A DNA stretch of 64,000 nt, from NCBI GenBank assembly GCA_021030905.1, contig JAGFMI010000004.1:930001-994000 (forward strand). Reading direction: 5' to 3'. Below are positions 53,551 through 64,000 of the stretch, one piece after another. The notes under the pieces were generated by a model, which worked only from the letters and a program-made list of their open reading frames with translations, made no database searches and had not been told where the DNA came from. Each line of letters opens with the position of its first letter. Within the stretch, counting starts at the first letter, position 1. A program made the position numbers and the translations under genes. Source of the DNA: Pyrenula massariospora (Eukaryota; Ascomycota; Eurotiomycetes; Pyrenulales; Pyrenulaceae).

Positions 53551-56500
53551 TCACCCTGCCCTCGCGTCATTCTTACGCCGGACCTTGAAAATCTCCCTGG
53601 CCCTCGATAGTCTTCCCGCTTTTGACATTTCCGTCCCGTCTCGATACCCGAGGTCCTTCTCCCTGGTTAATACAGTAGCCAAAGTTTTAGGCAGCCCAAT
53701 AAACTCCGACCACGTCCCCACGATTTCTGTCGCTTCTAATTCTGCTTCTGTGCTTTGCATGGTGATGTCTTCGTCCCGTTCGTTAGCAGCACCTTTTTGA
53801 CCACTTGAGGATGTGAAGAGGAGTTTTGGTTCATCCTCAATTTGAAAGCGATGGGTAGATATCTCATTTTGAATGCCATTATGCCAACGAGGCAGTGTTT
53901 TTCCAAAGGTCTGTTTCCTCGTGGGACGACTGCTTATCTCTTTGATTTTAGCTTCTCTATCAAAGTCGAGTTGGCCAAGCATGAAGTGGCCGGGATCGCT
54001 TTCAGTTGTAACGTTGCACCCCTGCCTAAGACACGAAAAGGGTCCAAATCGTCGCACCGGCCGCGGTTTTGAAGCGGTGTCGTTGAGAAGGTCAGGTTCC
54101 GGGTCAGACTCGTCTTCGAAGACGATTCCACGAGCCTTCAGCTCCGTTATCTCTGCTTCTCCTTCTACTTCAGACACTGTCGATCCTGTAGCAGGCGAGC
54201 TGCTGCTTCTCTTATCGATCAGTACACTTTCCAGACGTTGACTAACTGCCGGCTTGTCATCTCGAGTCGATTTCAAAGTCTTCAGCTCCTGTTCTAACAT
54301 CTTGTATTTCTCCTCCCATTCTCGACCCACAGTCACTGAGTTTTCTAGCTCTTTCCTCAAATGCTCGTAGTTGGTCTCGAGCTTCTGAGCATCAACAGTT
54401 TGTACTTTCAGCTTCTTTTCAACTTCCCCCTTTTGATCTCGCATCTGCTCAATCTCGTTTTCGAGCGTCTTCGAATCGCCCTCTGACTGTGTAAGTCTGT
54501 CCTTCAGCGACGCCTGAGACTGTTGGAGGACTGCGATCTCCTGTCCATGTTCTAGAGATCTTTCGTCATACACCACCTTCTTCTTTTCTAGTTGCATAGA
54601 CAGACTGTTGTTCGATGACTTCAAAGATGCTACTGTCCGCTCGTGTTCTGTAGCTATATCTCTCGATGCCTGTTTCTCTTTAAAGAGATCTTCGCTCAGG
54701 CTCTTTTTGGAGGCTTCGACAAATCTGAGTTCTTGTTCATGGACTGCCAGTCTCGCTTTCAAATCTCTGATCTCTTGCTTTTCGCCATCAAACGACGCTT
54801 TTGTGCGTTGTTTTGGAGATTGGTCCATCGCCGCGCTAGAATTTTCCTGCTGCGTCCGAGGAACGCCTCCATCAGAAGGAGTGGGGGTTCGAGAGATACT
54901 CTTCAGTATGTCATAACCACTCCTATTTGGATAGAGTTGAAGATGGTTAATCGGTGTAGCATCAGCGGCAAACTTTGGCTTTTTCGACGTATGAAAAAGC
55001 GGGTCATGTGCGCGCTTTAGGAGACGCGCAGGAGACGCACTGTTTGGCGTTTGCTTCACTTCTAAACCTGATGCAATACCTCTGACTCTATGAATGTTTG
55101 TCGCATTTGGGGTTTCCGCAACGAAGGGAGAACCTTTCTGGATCAAAGTTTGTTCAGCTCGCTTGCAACTTGCGCATAATGGATGATTCTTTGCGGTGGG
55201 TTGCAGAATTTGCTTTCCACATCTATAGCATTTTTGACGCAAAGCCTTCGAGGGTTCTGAAACACCGTTGGGTTTTCTGCTTTGGTCATGGGAGTTTTGT
55301 GGGTGCGATGAAAGGACCGAAGAAACTGATGAAGGCGATGGTGGCACAGCAGTATCTTCAAATGTGGTCTCTGGGTGATTTGATACCGATTCATGTTGCC
55401 TAGAATGAGACATAATCAAGTTGCTGCTTAAGTTAGAGGGATTTTCTCCAGACGGCCGTTCTTGAACATTTCCTCCACATTTATCCACAACAGAGGAAGT
55501 AGACAGTGAGCCATTTGCACTTGGATCACGATCTCGAAACAATGATTTTTCAAGTCGAGCAGACGTGGAAGCAGTCGACGAAGCCGGTGTCTGAAGAGTT
55601 TTGGTCGATATTGCATCATTTTTACTGCATGAGGGGCCTGGCTGAAACTTTCTAACCGCGCCACTACTTGTAGTATTTGCAGGTATCGCCATCTCTATCA
55701 CTTTATCCTGCGATATAGTAGACTTTCCAGTCTTTGAGGCCTGGCTTTTCTGATCGTCATGTCCTTTCGCTCTCCAGCCACTTAGATATCTTGGCATTGT
55801 CCTGGACTGAGCCATTCCATCGCGCCGTTGTCCGTGTTCATCCGAACCGGCGTCGTCAGGTATTTTTGAAGTCTTGATTCGAGCAGTGTCATTAGCCTTC
55901 TCTACGGTCAAACTATTGTGAGAGGTTTCGTAGTGCGAGCCTGTTTTCTCGGTTTCTAATACAATGAACCTCTCTGATAGAGGAAGATCATCGTTATTGT
56001 TATTGTTTACACCCCCACAAGATGTGTCAAGACGAGGCAACTGCGGAAGGTGCCACCTTTTGGGCACACTTGGCGGTTTGTTTTGCTGGCTATTTCGGTC
56101 TCTCAGAGCCAAGGTTGAATTGGACCAATCGTCCTCCTCGAGTTCTGGGGATGACCTTAACTCTCCTGAAGCATATCGAGGAGGGATCAGGTTGTTACTA
56201 TTGATAAGACACTTGTTATCAGCGCCTATGGTCGATTTAACCTTGGAGTCAAGCGTATTTATTGCGGGATTTGCAAATTCGCTCTGAACTTCACTAGATC
56301 CGGTCGATCGTGAGCTTGAAATGCCTCTTCTTCTAGCGAGTTTAGATTCGCAACTGATACAGATGAATTCCATTTCTCTCTCACTATATCTCATCGTCAG
56401 TCATTTGATCTACATCATCGAATTTGTAAGCGTACCTTTCTGGTAAGTTTTGTATTGACATGGGCAGACAGTGGGTATGGTACTCTCTTCGGCATTTGGA

Positions 56501-57738
56501 GCATCTTGTGGGCGTAGCCCAAATTGGATTAATCAGGTTGCGACATTTGCGGCACTTTCCGTTCCCATCTGAACTGACTGAAGTCGAATCATCTCTCGAA
56601 GTAGCGATGGTCACAGGTGACCCATCGGTGGACCTTTCATGTGTTCTCGGTGCGAGCAAACTCGATCCTTGACGCTGCCATGAGCTAGTGTTAGCTGTAG
56701 ACTCTGGGGGAAATCCTTCAGAGTTCAGAGGCAAGCCCTGTTTACGGCTTTGCACTGCTTTGCTCTCAGCAAAATCGTTCATTTTGGCTAAAACGAGTGC
56801 ACTATCAGCATGCACTGTCCAAATCAATTCACCTTCGGTATCTGCATCTTCTACTCTGAAAGAACGTTCGCGACTTCCCTCGTCTCCCGGAGTTCTCCCG
56901 GCTGTTGCCTTCTCATCAAGTCGTGAAGGATCAGTGACAACAAGGTCGTTCTTGCCCTTTTGGATTACAATTTCTCTGCCCTCAGCCGCGCGCTTGGTTT
57001 TGCCTTCATCTGATACCTGAGCGATTGGGTCTCTCGTCTGATCAGATGAGCCAATTCCATTAAGATGGCTACGAGAGTTTGCGGAGAGTTCTACGACTGT
57101 TTCCTGCCTCGACAATGACGAGGTGGTGCGTTGGTTGGAAGCTTTCGGTAATCGTTTTGACAGTTGTATTGAACCTGGAAAGTTCTGGCGATCCCAGCCA
57201 CTTCTAGCTTGCTCTTCGTCGCCGCCGTAAGTGCTAGAGACGTATGATTCATACCTCCGCCGTGATGGGGAAATGGCAGATCGGAATGATTTGGGCGCCG
57301 TTGGCGGATGCCCGTTTGGCCATGTTTGGAAATCTCGACAGTCATTTGACCTAGGCGGTAGATCTCCGTGTGCGTCTAATCCTAGAAAACCTCGCTCATC
57401 CGGAGCCGGAGATGCTGTATCTCGTGTTTCGTCATCTCGACGACGGCACTCTCCAGAAGCAAATCTTGCGCCACCCACGACACCATTCTTCGAAGCTTCC
57501 AGTAGGCGGCGACTGATTTGGTAGCCGGGAAAAAGGGCAAAGTTCGGTACACCATCGAACGTCTCAGGAGTACATCTCCGTTGTCGGTAAGAGGAGATAT
57601 TAGGTTCCTCAGAAGAGTCCTGGATGCAGGCGTCGAGTTAGCATGGAAGTTCGATGATACGCACGTACAAGAATTTGGGACTAATAGGTATGTCACATAA
57701 GATGACTCGGATAAGCCGGAGGAGAGACAATGAGACAT
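53551..57738 (-). CDS. Large PHD-finger and coiled-coil protein
   Basis: Probable chromatin-associated protein, 1352 aa from three exons (57738-57697, 57619-56436, 56383-53551). The PHD finger at about residues 365-422 reads C-R-K-C, C-S-K-C, EYHTHC, then ICISC after intron 2, which splits the domain. It is preceded and followed by long disordered, Ser/Lys-rich regions. A second zinc-ribbon-like pair, CYRCGKQI and HPLCASCKRAEQTL, lies in the middle of exon 3. A coiled coil of about 175 residues is encoded at roughly 54255-54780. The C-terminus has CLRQGCNVTTESDPGHF, possibly another metal site, and an acidic-to-basic tail. I do not recognise an orthologue with known function. The first exon of 14 codons was inferred from the frame and splice sites. 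Confidence 0.8.
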
Positions 57739-59029
57739 TTTCAATGGTCTTCTCAGATCTTTTCAGTTTTATGACCCTCAGCCTGCTAGCCTTCCACGGT
57801 TCTTTACCACCAATGACTTCACATCAGATACAGTCTCGCCAGGGACAAAGCTTGAAACCATCCACTCGGATTGGATCATCCTATGGACCTTGATTCGCGC
57901 AAGTTGCAGGTTTGGATATGTATGCAGCTGCCATTGGCCCTGTCATCTATAGATAGGTTGAGAAGAAGGTCCCATTAGCGGCAAAAAATCTTTCGTTTAC
58001 GTATCACGACGGCCGGAAAGCTTCAATACACACTCATGACGAGTTTCTGTAGCCGGTAATAAGCCTTGCTGATGTCGGAGAAGCAATCCGAGGTCCAGCA
58101 TTTGCCTGAGACCGTGGGTCCTCAACGGCAATAGTATGGTATCATTAATGAAAAGTACCATTAGCATGGCCAAGCAGTCGGACCTTTTACCATTTGTTCA
58201 TCATAGAAGATCAATGCGCTCAAGGCCATGATATCTAGCTCCAGTGGTGCAAAAATAAAACATTGTTGATACGTACCACCGTGCCAGTCATTTGGCCTTG
58301 AGCGATAAGCGCTCAGAAATGAGACGACCATTCGCTTCATTGCGACCGCCAAGATAGAGAGAAGCGAAAAGTAGGTGAGGAGAGGACGAACCCGGCACTA
58401 TAGGTATACGCGCCGCGATCTCAGCCTCTGCCAGTGTTGTACATCTGACGCGGCATGAACTTGATGTAGGAGTTGAAATCGTGATGTTGACGTGTTTCAA
58501 ATTACCAAGGGGCGAGATAGAGAAATGGCTCTAAGACATGGCTTTCCTTGCGTGGGTAGCGACCCATCAATTCATGCAGAAGTCGGTCAAACTTTACCAG
58601 TCGTAGGCACAGAGAGCCTGATACTCGGGTTATACGAGAAGTCGGAAAAGTTTTGTTGACCGGGAAAGGGGAAGGGAAGAAGCTTCTACAATGAAGTTCA
58701 TCTCATTAGGCTTAGAGCGCCCGGAACTTGAGGCTCCGGCTTCCCCGCGCCTGGCAGGGATTCCGCCGCGCCTAACGCCAGCCCGCCCCTCCATAAGCAT
58801 TGGCCATGGGTTGAACACTTGGCCAGCCCGCTCTAAATTTCTCCAAAGACAACTACCTCGCCATACTTTATGCTATCTCAACCATAACATTTGCCCTTAC
58901 GGGCTATCAAGACATGGTTTCGCTATGAGAACACATCAGGACTGATCGCGCAAGTCTTTTCAGGCTGGTGGGTGATATTGTCTCATCGTTGAAGCATCAA
59001 CGCTAACTTTCCAAATCATAGGCAGGTCA
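57739..59029. promoter_or_regulatory. Divergent intergenic region, PHD gene / SCY1
   Basis: About 1.3 kb between divergent starts. Frames in it (for example 58691-58945) lack family features. It presumably contains both promoters; no RNA gene was seen. Confidence 0.4.
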
Positions 59030-61694
59030 ATGGAATTCTTCAAATCTGCGGTTGCTTCTGCTATCGCCAAGGGAAGCTCTTTCCCTTATACCCTTCATGA
59101 TCGAATCGACAATGAAGAATCAATCTGGACCCTTCATAATGCTACTAAAAAGGTTGCGTTGCCGATCGATAGGCCGCACGCTGAGCAGCAACTAAACAAA
59201 ATCATAGGAGGACAATTCTGCGTGCAGCGTTTTCACATTTGATGCCAACACAAATAAATCTCGCCTACCCCTCGCGCGCAATGCTGCCCGGAAGTTCAGA
59301 ACCCTGAGGCATCCCGGTGTCATCAGGATCGTCGAGACCATTGAGGTATCCAATTGAAACCTCTGAAGTCAATCTAAGCTGATTAATTAAAAAGACCGAA
59401 ACGAACATATATATTGTCACTGAGCGAGCGACACCGCTGTCATGGCATGTCAAGCGCAAAAGTCTGAGCGAAGAGACCGCGAAATGGGGACTCTTTTCCA
59501 TTGCCGTAGGCTGGTCTCTGCATACAAAGGCCGTGCACGCTAATATCAGCTGGCAGTCAACTTTGAGATTCATCAATGAAGATGCAACGTCAGTGCACGG
59601 CCTCGTCCGCGTGTCATCTATATACACTAGTGAAAGTGGGGAATGGAAACTCGGAGGTCTCGACATCCTAAGTAGCATGAAGGAAGACGACGCTGTTATT
59701 TACGTCAGTGCTTTTTAGCACGTCAATCAAGACCTGGAGCTAACTTAAACAAGAACTACGGCAGTCTTGTCCCTGATTCAGCGCGCTACGCTCCGCCAGA
59801 AGTAGCCAATAATGGTTGGACATCAATCAAGAAGTACCCTCTACCTGCCGTAGATGCATATGACTATGGTATCTTGATCTTTGAGGTTTTCAATGGCACC
59901 TTCCGAGGCTCAGATCAGATTGGTAATACCAAGAACATACCTCCCAGCATGCATCAGAGTTACAAAAGACTATTGAATTCAAATGCGAAACTGCGTCTGA
60001 GTCCAGGACATTTTCTTGACCAGGGGAGGAAAAGCGGAAGCTTTTTTGAGACACCACTAATTCGACTGAGCCAGGGGGTGGAGAGTTTGGGCCTTAAAGA
60101 TGAGTCGGAAAGGGAAGAGTTCCTAGGGTAAGCAGCAGCATTTCATCGCCAGTTTCTTTTGCTAATGATATCCAAAGGGAATTGGATGCCCTGTCCGATG
60201 ATTTTCCGGAGGATTTTTTCAAAATGAAGGTTCTCCCCGAGCTTCTAAAATCAGTTGAATTTGGCGGTGGCGGTCCTAAAGTGTTCACCGCGATTCTCAA
60301 AATCGGAAGCAAACTTTCTGAAGATGAATTCGAAGTAAGGCTTTTGCCCGTCATCATTAGGCTTTTTGCGAGTCCCGACAGAGTGATGCGGGTCTGCTTA
60401 TTAGAGAATCTGCCCAAGATGATCGACCGTCTTCCGCAAAAAGTTGTCAATGGAAAGATATTTCCAAATATAGCGACAGGGTTTTCAGATACTGCACCCT
60501 TGGTGCGTGAACAGACAGTGATGTCTGTTTTGACCATCATTGAGAAGCTCTCAGACCGAACTATAAACGGAGATCTGCTCAAACAGCTCGCTAAAACCGC
60601 GAATGACGAGCAACCAGGCATCCGTACCAACACGACCATCTGTCTTGGAAAAATTGCCAAAAATCTCGGCGTCAACTCTCGGACGAAGGTTCTTATTGCC
60701 GCCTTCACAAGATCATTGCGTGATCCCTTTGTCCATGCCAGGAATGCTGCGCTCATGGCCCTTAACGCGACCATTGAAATGTACACTGAAGAGGATTGCG
60801 CTACTAAACTTCTTCCAGCAATTAGCCCATCCCTCATTGACAAGGAAAAGTTAGTCATCTTCGTATCGCCATTAATCCTTTACTGACGTTTTTAGGCTTG
60901 TGCGTGATCAAGCCAACAAAACTTTAGAGAGTTACTTGCAGCGTGTGAGGAAGTATGGTGCTACACTCGGGGAAACCAGTGTACCTGCTTCAGACAGTGC
61001 TAATGCACCTAATTCTACCCGTATGGGGAATCAGAGTGACAGCTCATGGGCTGGATGGGCTATATCGTCCTTTACGAACAAGATGTCGACGGCCCGAGGT
61101 GACATGCAGCCAGCACTCAATGGTGTCAAAGCCCCTGTTCAAACATCTCTCCGACCAAGCTCGGTTCCTCCTCGCCAAGCAACACCAACATCAACTGTAT
61201 CTTCAGAAAAACCGGGCCAAAAAATAACCACGTCAAACAGCACAGCAGACCTACCATCCCAAACCCAGTCTTTTGACGAGCCGGTGCTGGAGGAAGATGA
61301 TGTACTTGATGCATGGGGAACAATGGACGACGAGGGAGATTCTTTCTTCGACGCACCAGCCACGAAGAAAGCACCTCAGTCTAGCCCAGTCGTAGCATTC
61401 GAGGATGACGGGGAGCCTGATTTTGCTGGCTGGTTGGCGGCACAGTCACAGGCCAAGGCAAAGAAACCGCTACCAAAAGGCCTTTCCAAACCCGCTCAGG
61501 TATCCAATACAGCCAATCGACCTGCAGCATCATCACGCACTGTGACAACCGGAAGCATTGGCTCGACGGCAGGTGCGAAGAAGCTCAGCTCTACCGCCAG
61601 CAAACCTGGAGTTACCAAACCTGTGAAGAAAATCGACCTGAAACCTAAAGAAACCGAGACCACTGATGATGATTGGGGCGCTGCATGGGATTAA
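59030..61694 (+). CDS. Scy1/Cex1-like protein pseudokinase
   Basis: Pseudokinase with HEAT repeats; family members act in tRNA export (Cex1) and Golgi-ER traffic (SCYL1). Seven exons (59030-59152, 59208-59345, 59395-59505, 59557-59703, 59754-60127, 60178-60849, 60896-61694) give 787 aa. It begins MEFFKSAVASAIAKGSSFPY. The kinase-like lobe lacks catalytic residues: the VAIK lysine region is KSRLPLARNAARKFRTLRHP, the HRD loop is INEDATSVHGLVRVSS, and the DFG position is KLGGLDIL. APPEVANNG and YDYGILIFEVFNG mark the C-lobe. HEAT repeats follow, as in GPKVFTAILKIGSKLS and FVHARNAALMALNATIEMY. The tail is disordered and ends TTDDDWGAAWD, typical of fungal members. Confidence 0.93.
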
Positions 61695-62064
61695 AAGAAT
61701 TTCGGTGCCACCGCTCATCCAGGCCTGTATCATTTCATTCCATCTGTGGGGCCACCTTCCGGGTAAAGATGCATTGCCAAGGAACGAGACTACCTCGCAA
61801 ACGAGGGACCAATAAATTGCAGGATTCTTAGCTTCAACATCGTCTAGCGTTTCATTGATGCGAAGACTTCTGGGAGTCACTGCGTTGAGGCGATTCAACT
61901 CCGTATGTCAATACGCCCCAAGAGGCTGTCCCGATTTCGCCGATCACCCGCCACGCGGGGCAGCTCTCGACGCGTCCACAGAAAAATACCCCTCACCATG
62001 TTCAAATTTACCGTTGCATTTTACTCTCAGTTTCGAAGCTGGAAAGCTCTCCAAGCAGTGCAAA
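61695..62064. other. Intergenic region between tandem SCY1 and SDR genes
   Basis: 370 bp. It must hold the SCY1 3' UTR and the SDR promoter. A frame open across the SDR start on this strand comes only from intron read-through and is not a gene. Confidence 0.4.
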
Positions 62065-63041
62065 ATGGCACAATTCAATGCAACCGAACATTTGGTCGGC
62101 TATCAACCATTAAAAGGAAAGCTTGCAATTGTGACTGGCGGTTCCCGAGGTCAGTGAAATGGACGTACCATTACGCTCTTTCTCACATATTAGAAGGCAT
62201 TGGAGCTGCGATAGCCGAAAATCTAGCATCGAAAGGATGCGACCTGCTTCTCAATTACACGTCCTCATCCTCCACTAGCGTCACCAATGAATTGTGTGAA
62301 AAGCTTTCCAAGAAGTTTTCCATAAAATGTGTCTCGGTTCAAGCAGACCTTTCCGACCCATCAAACAGTTGTCCCAAGATAGTATCCACGGGAAAGGAGC
62401 ATTTTACATCACCATCTGGAGGATTTGTGGTCAACATACTCGTCAATAATGCAGGAATCGCTGGGGATAAACGGCTCGGGGATGCTGAGAAGGGCCCAAT
62501 AGAGCCGACGGAGTTCTACAAGATGTACACAGTCAATGTTCTCGCAGTCATTTTGCTCACTCAAGAGTGCATACCTTATCTTCCTAAGGACCGGTCAGGC
62601 AGAATCATTAACCTCTCCAGCGTCTCTTCTAGCCTCGGATTTGAAGGGCAAACAATCTATGGCGGAACCAAAGCGGCGGTTGAACACATGACACGAACGT
62701 GGAGTCGCGAGCTTGCCGACCGGTGTACCGTCAACGCTGTGAACCCTGGGCCTGTATGGGGCGACATGTACAGTGCAGCAGGTGAGGATTTTTGGAAGTT
62801 TATGCAACCTTTCCAGGACACAACACCGTTATCGAAATATAGTGGCGAAGAACAAGTAAAGGTCAGGGCAGGCGATGATGCTGGAAAGTTCGATAAACTC
62901 GTGACCGAGAAAATGGGCGGGAGGCGACCGGGCTTCACAAGCGAGATTGCAGGTGTCGTGGGAATGCTTTGCTCGGAAGAAAGCGGATGGTGTACGGGCA
63001 GCGTGGTGTGTTGCAACGGCGGGTTAAAGATGGGGATGTAA
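62065..63041 (+). CDS. Short-chain dehydrogenase/reductase (FabG-like)
   Basis: NAD(P)-dependent SDR enzyme, 309 aa from two exons (62065-62149, 62197-63041). The start MAQFNATEHLVGYQPLKGKL leads into LAIVTGGSRGIGAAIAENLA. The TGxxxGIG loop is rebuilt by using the acceptor ending AAG at 62195-62196; the nearer TAG acceptor would give GSRE instead. Further motifs are INLSSVSSSLG (catalytic Ser), NILVNNAGIAG and IYGGTKAAVEHM with Tyr-x3-Lys. VNAVNPGPVWGDMY and the C-terminal GWCTGSVVCCNGG complete a beta-keto-acyl-ACP-reductase-like fold. It is larger than bacterial FabG owing to an insertion around the third helix and substrate loop. Substrate is unknown. Confidence 0.92.
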
Positions 63042-64000
63042 GGGGATGGAAGAAGGGTCGTTGCTCTCGGCTAGGAGGTGGAAGGCAAGCTTGCTGCAGG
63101 TGGTGAATTTTCACGCCGTGCAAAGCTGCAGATACCTTAACCCCATCAAGCAGCTTTCGTCGTTGGCCATAACACGTCCACGGGCAAAGATGGCCCGCTG
63201 CTGGCGGGAAGGAAGACTTGACTTGCCCTGATCCCAGCCTCAGCCTTCCTTCCCATTAGCCGCGTGATGCATCAGGATAAGCTTAACTCGACGGATACAG
63301 AGATAATTTAATTAATCAATATTTACTATACATATCACAAATGATTAAATTCTGTTAAAGACCTGTAGCGCCGTAGCGCTCTAGCGACACCGCGCCGTGG
63401 CGACATTCTGTATCCAGCAGCGCACCCTTTCCACAACACCTTCCGAAGGATGCGAGAGGGTGCCGGTGTGTCGACGGTAATCGTCACCACATGTCATAGT
63501 CAGCTATCACGCAGCAATGCGGTACAAAGTCCTTCTGTGAGACGCACCCGTTGAAGGGGTCTGGCTGGTACATGTCAGGTGATGGCAATCAGAATCGGTA
63601 TCATTGAGCCTGGGAATGCCTCTAGAGTCGCCAAAGTCGATGCAGCGAGTCTTCGCATGAGCATCCATGGAAAATTGCTTTCGTTCCTCCCACTCTCCCG
63701 TCGAAGCGCCTGTGCTTTTGAAAACACACGGACGGTGTGGGTCAGCACGGTCAACCACAGCGTCATTTCGAAGGATTGCAGAGTTTCTTCGTGCGTTGCG
63801 TCTCACGGCGCACTCCTGTACGGAGACCACCGCTGGCAAGAGCTAGCGATTTTCTTGCGCATAATGAGCAGGTTCGTATGACAAGCTTTTACGCCGCTGT
63901 AGGAGGGGTGCAGGATGAATTGTGTCAGGCGAAGTCATGGGGAGCTGAGGGTCCTGGAAGGCGATAGTGCCTCTTGTGGGGATGATGGTTCAAGCAAGGG
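63042..64000. other. Terminal region, no gene recognised
   Basis: About 960 bp to the window edge. It contains an AT-rich patch (63300-63356) and a short GC-rich stretch with repeated TAGCGC units (63365-63390). The open frames near 63507-63881 overlap on both strands without family features. A gene beginning outside the window cannot be excluded. Confidence 0.35.

Noticed and set aside
61905-62196. Extended N-terminus of the FabG-like SDR reading through its intron
   Set aside because: It lacks the TGGSRGIG loop, which appears only when the intron 62150-62196 is removed from the other frame.

Overview
The window is nuclear DNA of a filamentous ascomycete (Pezizomycotina). The evidence is short GT-AG introns, mostly 43-100 nt with CTAAC-like branch sites, a compact layout on both strands, a Zn2Cys6 regulator, an Axl2-type protein, a DHX35 helicase (absent from baker's yeast) and a phi-like fungal GST. 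I cannot place it to class or genus from sequence alone. I read 31 protein-coding genes. Splice junctions were chosen so that every multi-exon model stays in frame through to its stop. No rRNA, convincing tRNA, CRISPR array or intact transposon was seen.

Layout. 0-9 kb: a mitochondrial ribosomal protein cut by the window edge, eIF2B-beta, the Nem1 phosphatase, an EamA transporter and choline-phosphate cytidylyltransferase. Nem1 and the cytidylyltransferase both act in phospholipid synthesis. 9-24 kb: a PP2C phosphatase, an Axl2-like cadherin-type protein, a GNAT acetyltransferase, the gamma-tubulin factor Mzt1, a Cue5-like ubiquitin receptor, DHX35, a PITH protein, the ESCRT-III subunit Vps20 and a GST. 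24-31 kb, more accessory in character: a Zn2Cys6 factor divergent from the GST, an NmrA-like reductase, an uncharacterised acidic/proline-rich protein, a 2.2 kb gene desert and a predicted secreted calpain-like protease. 31-46 kb, strongly housekeeping and RNA-centred: ribosomal protein uS12, an R3H/SUZ protein, a ZCCHC10-like zinc-knuckle/RS protein, Cwf18, a PPR protein, Utp25 and eIF3f. 46-52 kb: one SDR enzyme and a 3.3 kb gene-poor stretch carrying two diverged copies of a dispersed repeat. 52-64 kb: TAF13, the 72-residue Golgi protein Ksh1, a 1352-residue PHD-finger/coiled-coil protein, the pseudokinase Scy1/Cex1 and a second SDR enzyme.

Most genes are unrelated housekeeping genes that share intergenic promoters rather than a pathway. 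The only group suggestive of functional linkage is GST / Zn2Cys6 factor / NmrA-like protein (22.9-26.6 kb). I found no clear undescribed multi-gene system. The most unusual observations concern splicing: a candidate AT-AC intron in the zinc-knuckle gene at 36.2 kb, one strong and one plausible GC-AG intron, and a five-exon Ksh1 gene whose first coding exon is only the start codon. The secreted calpain-like protease and the PHD protein are the most interesting proteins.
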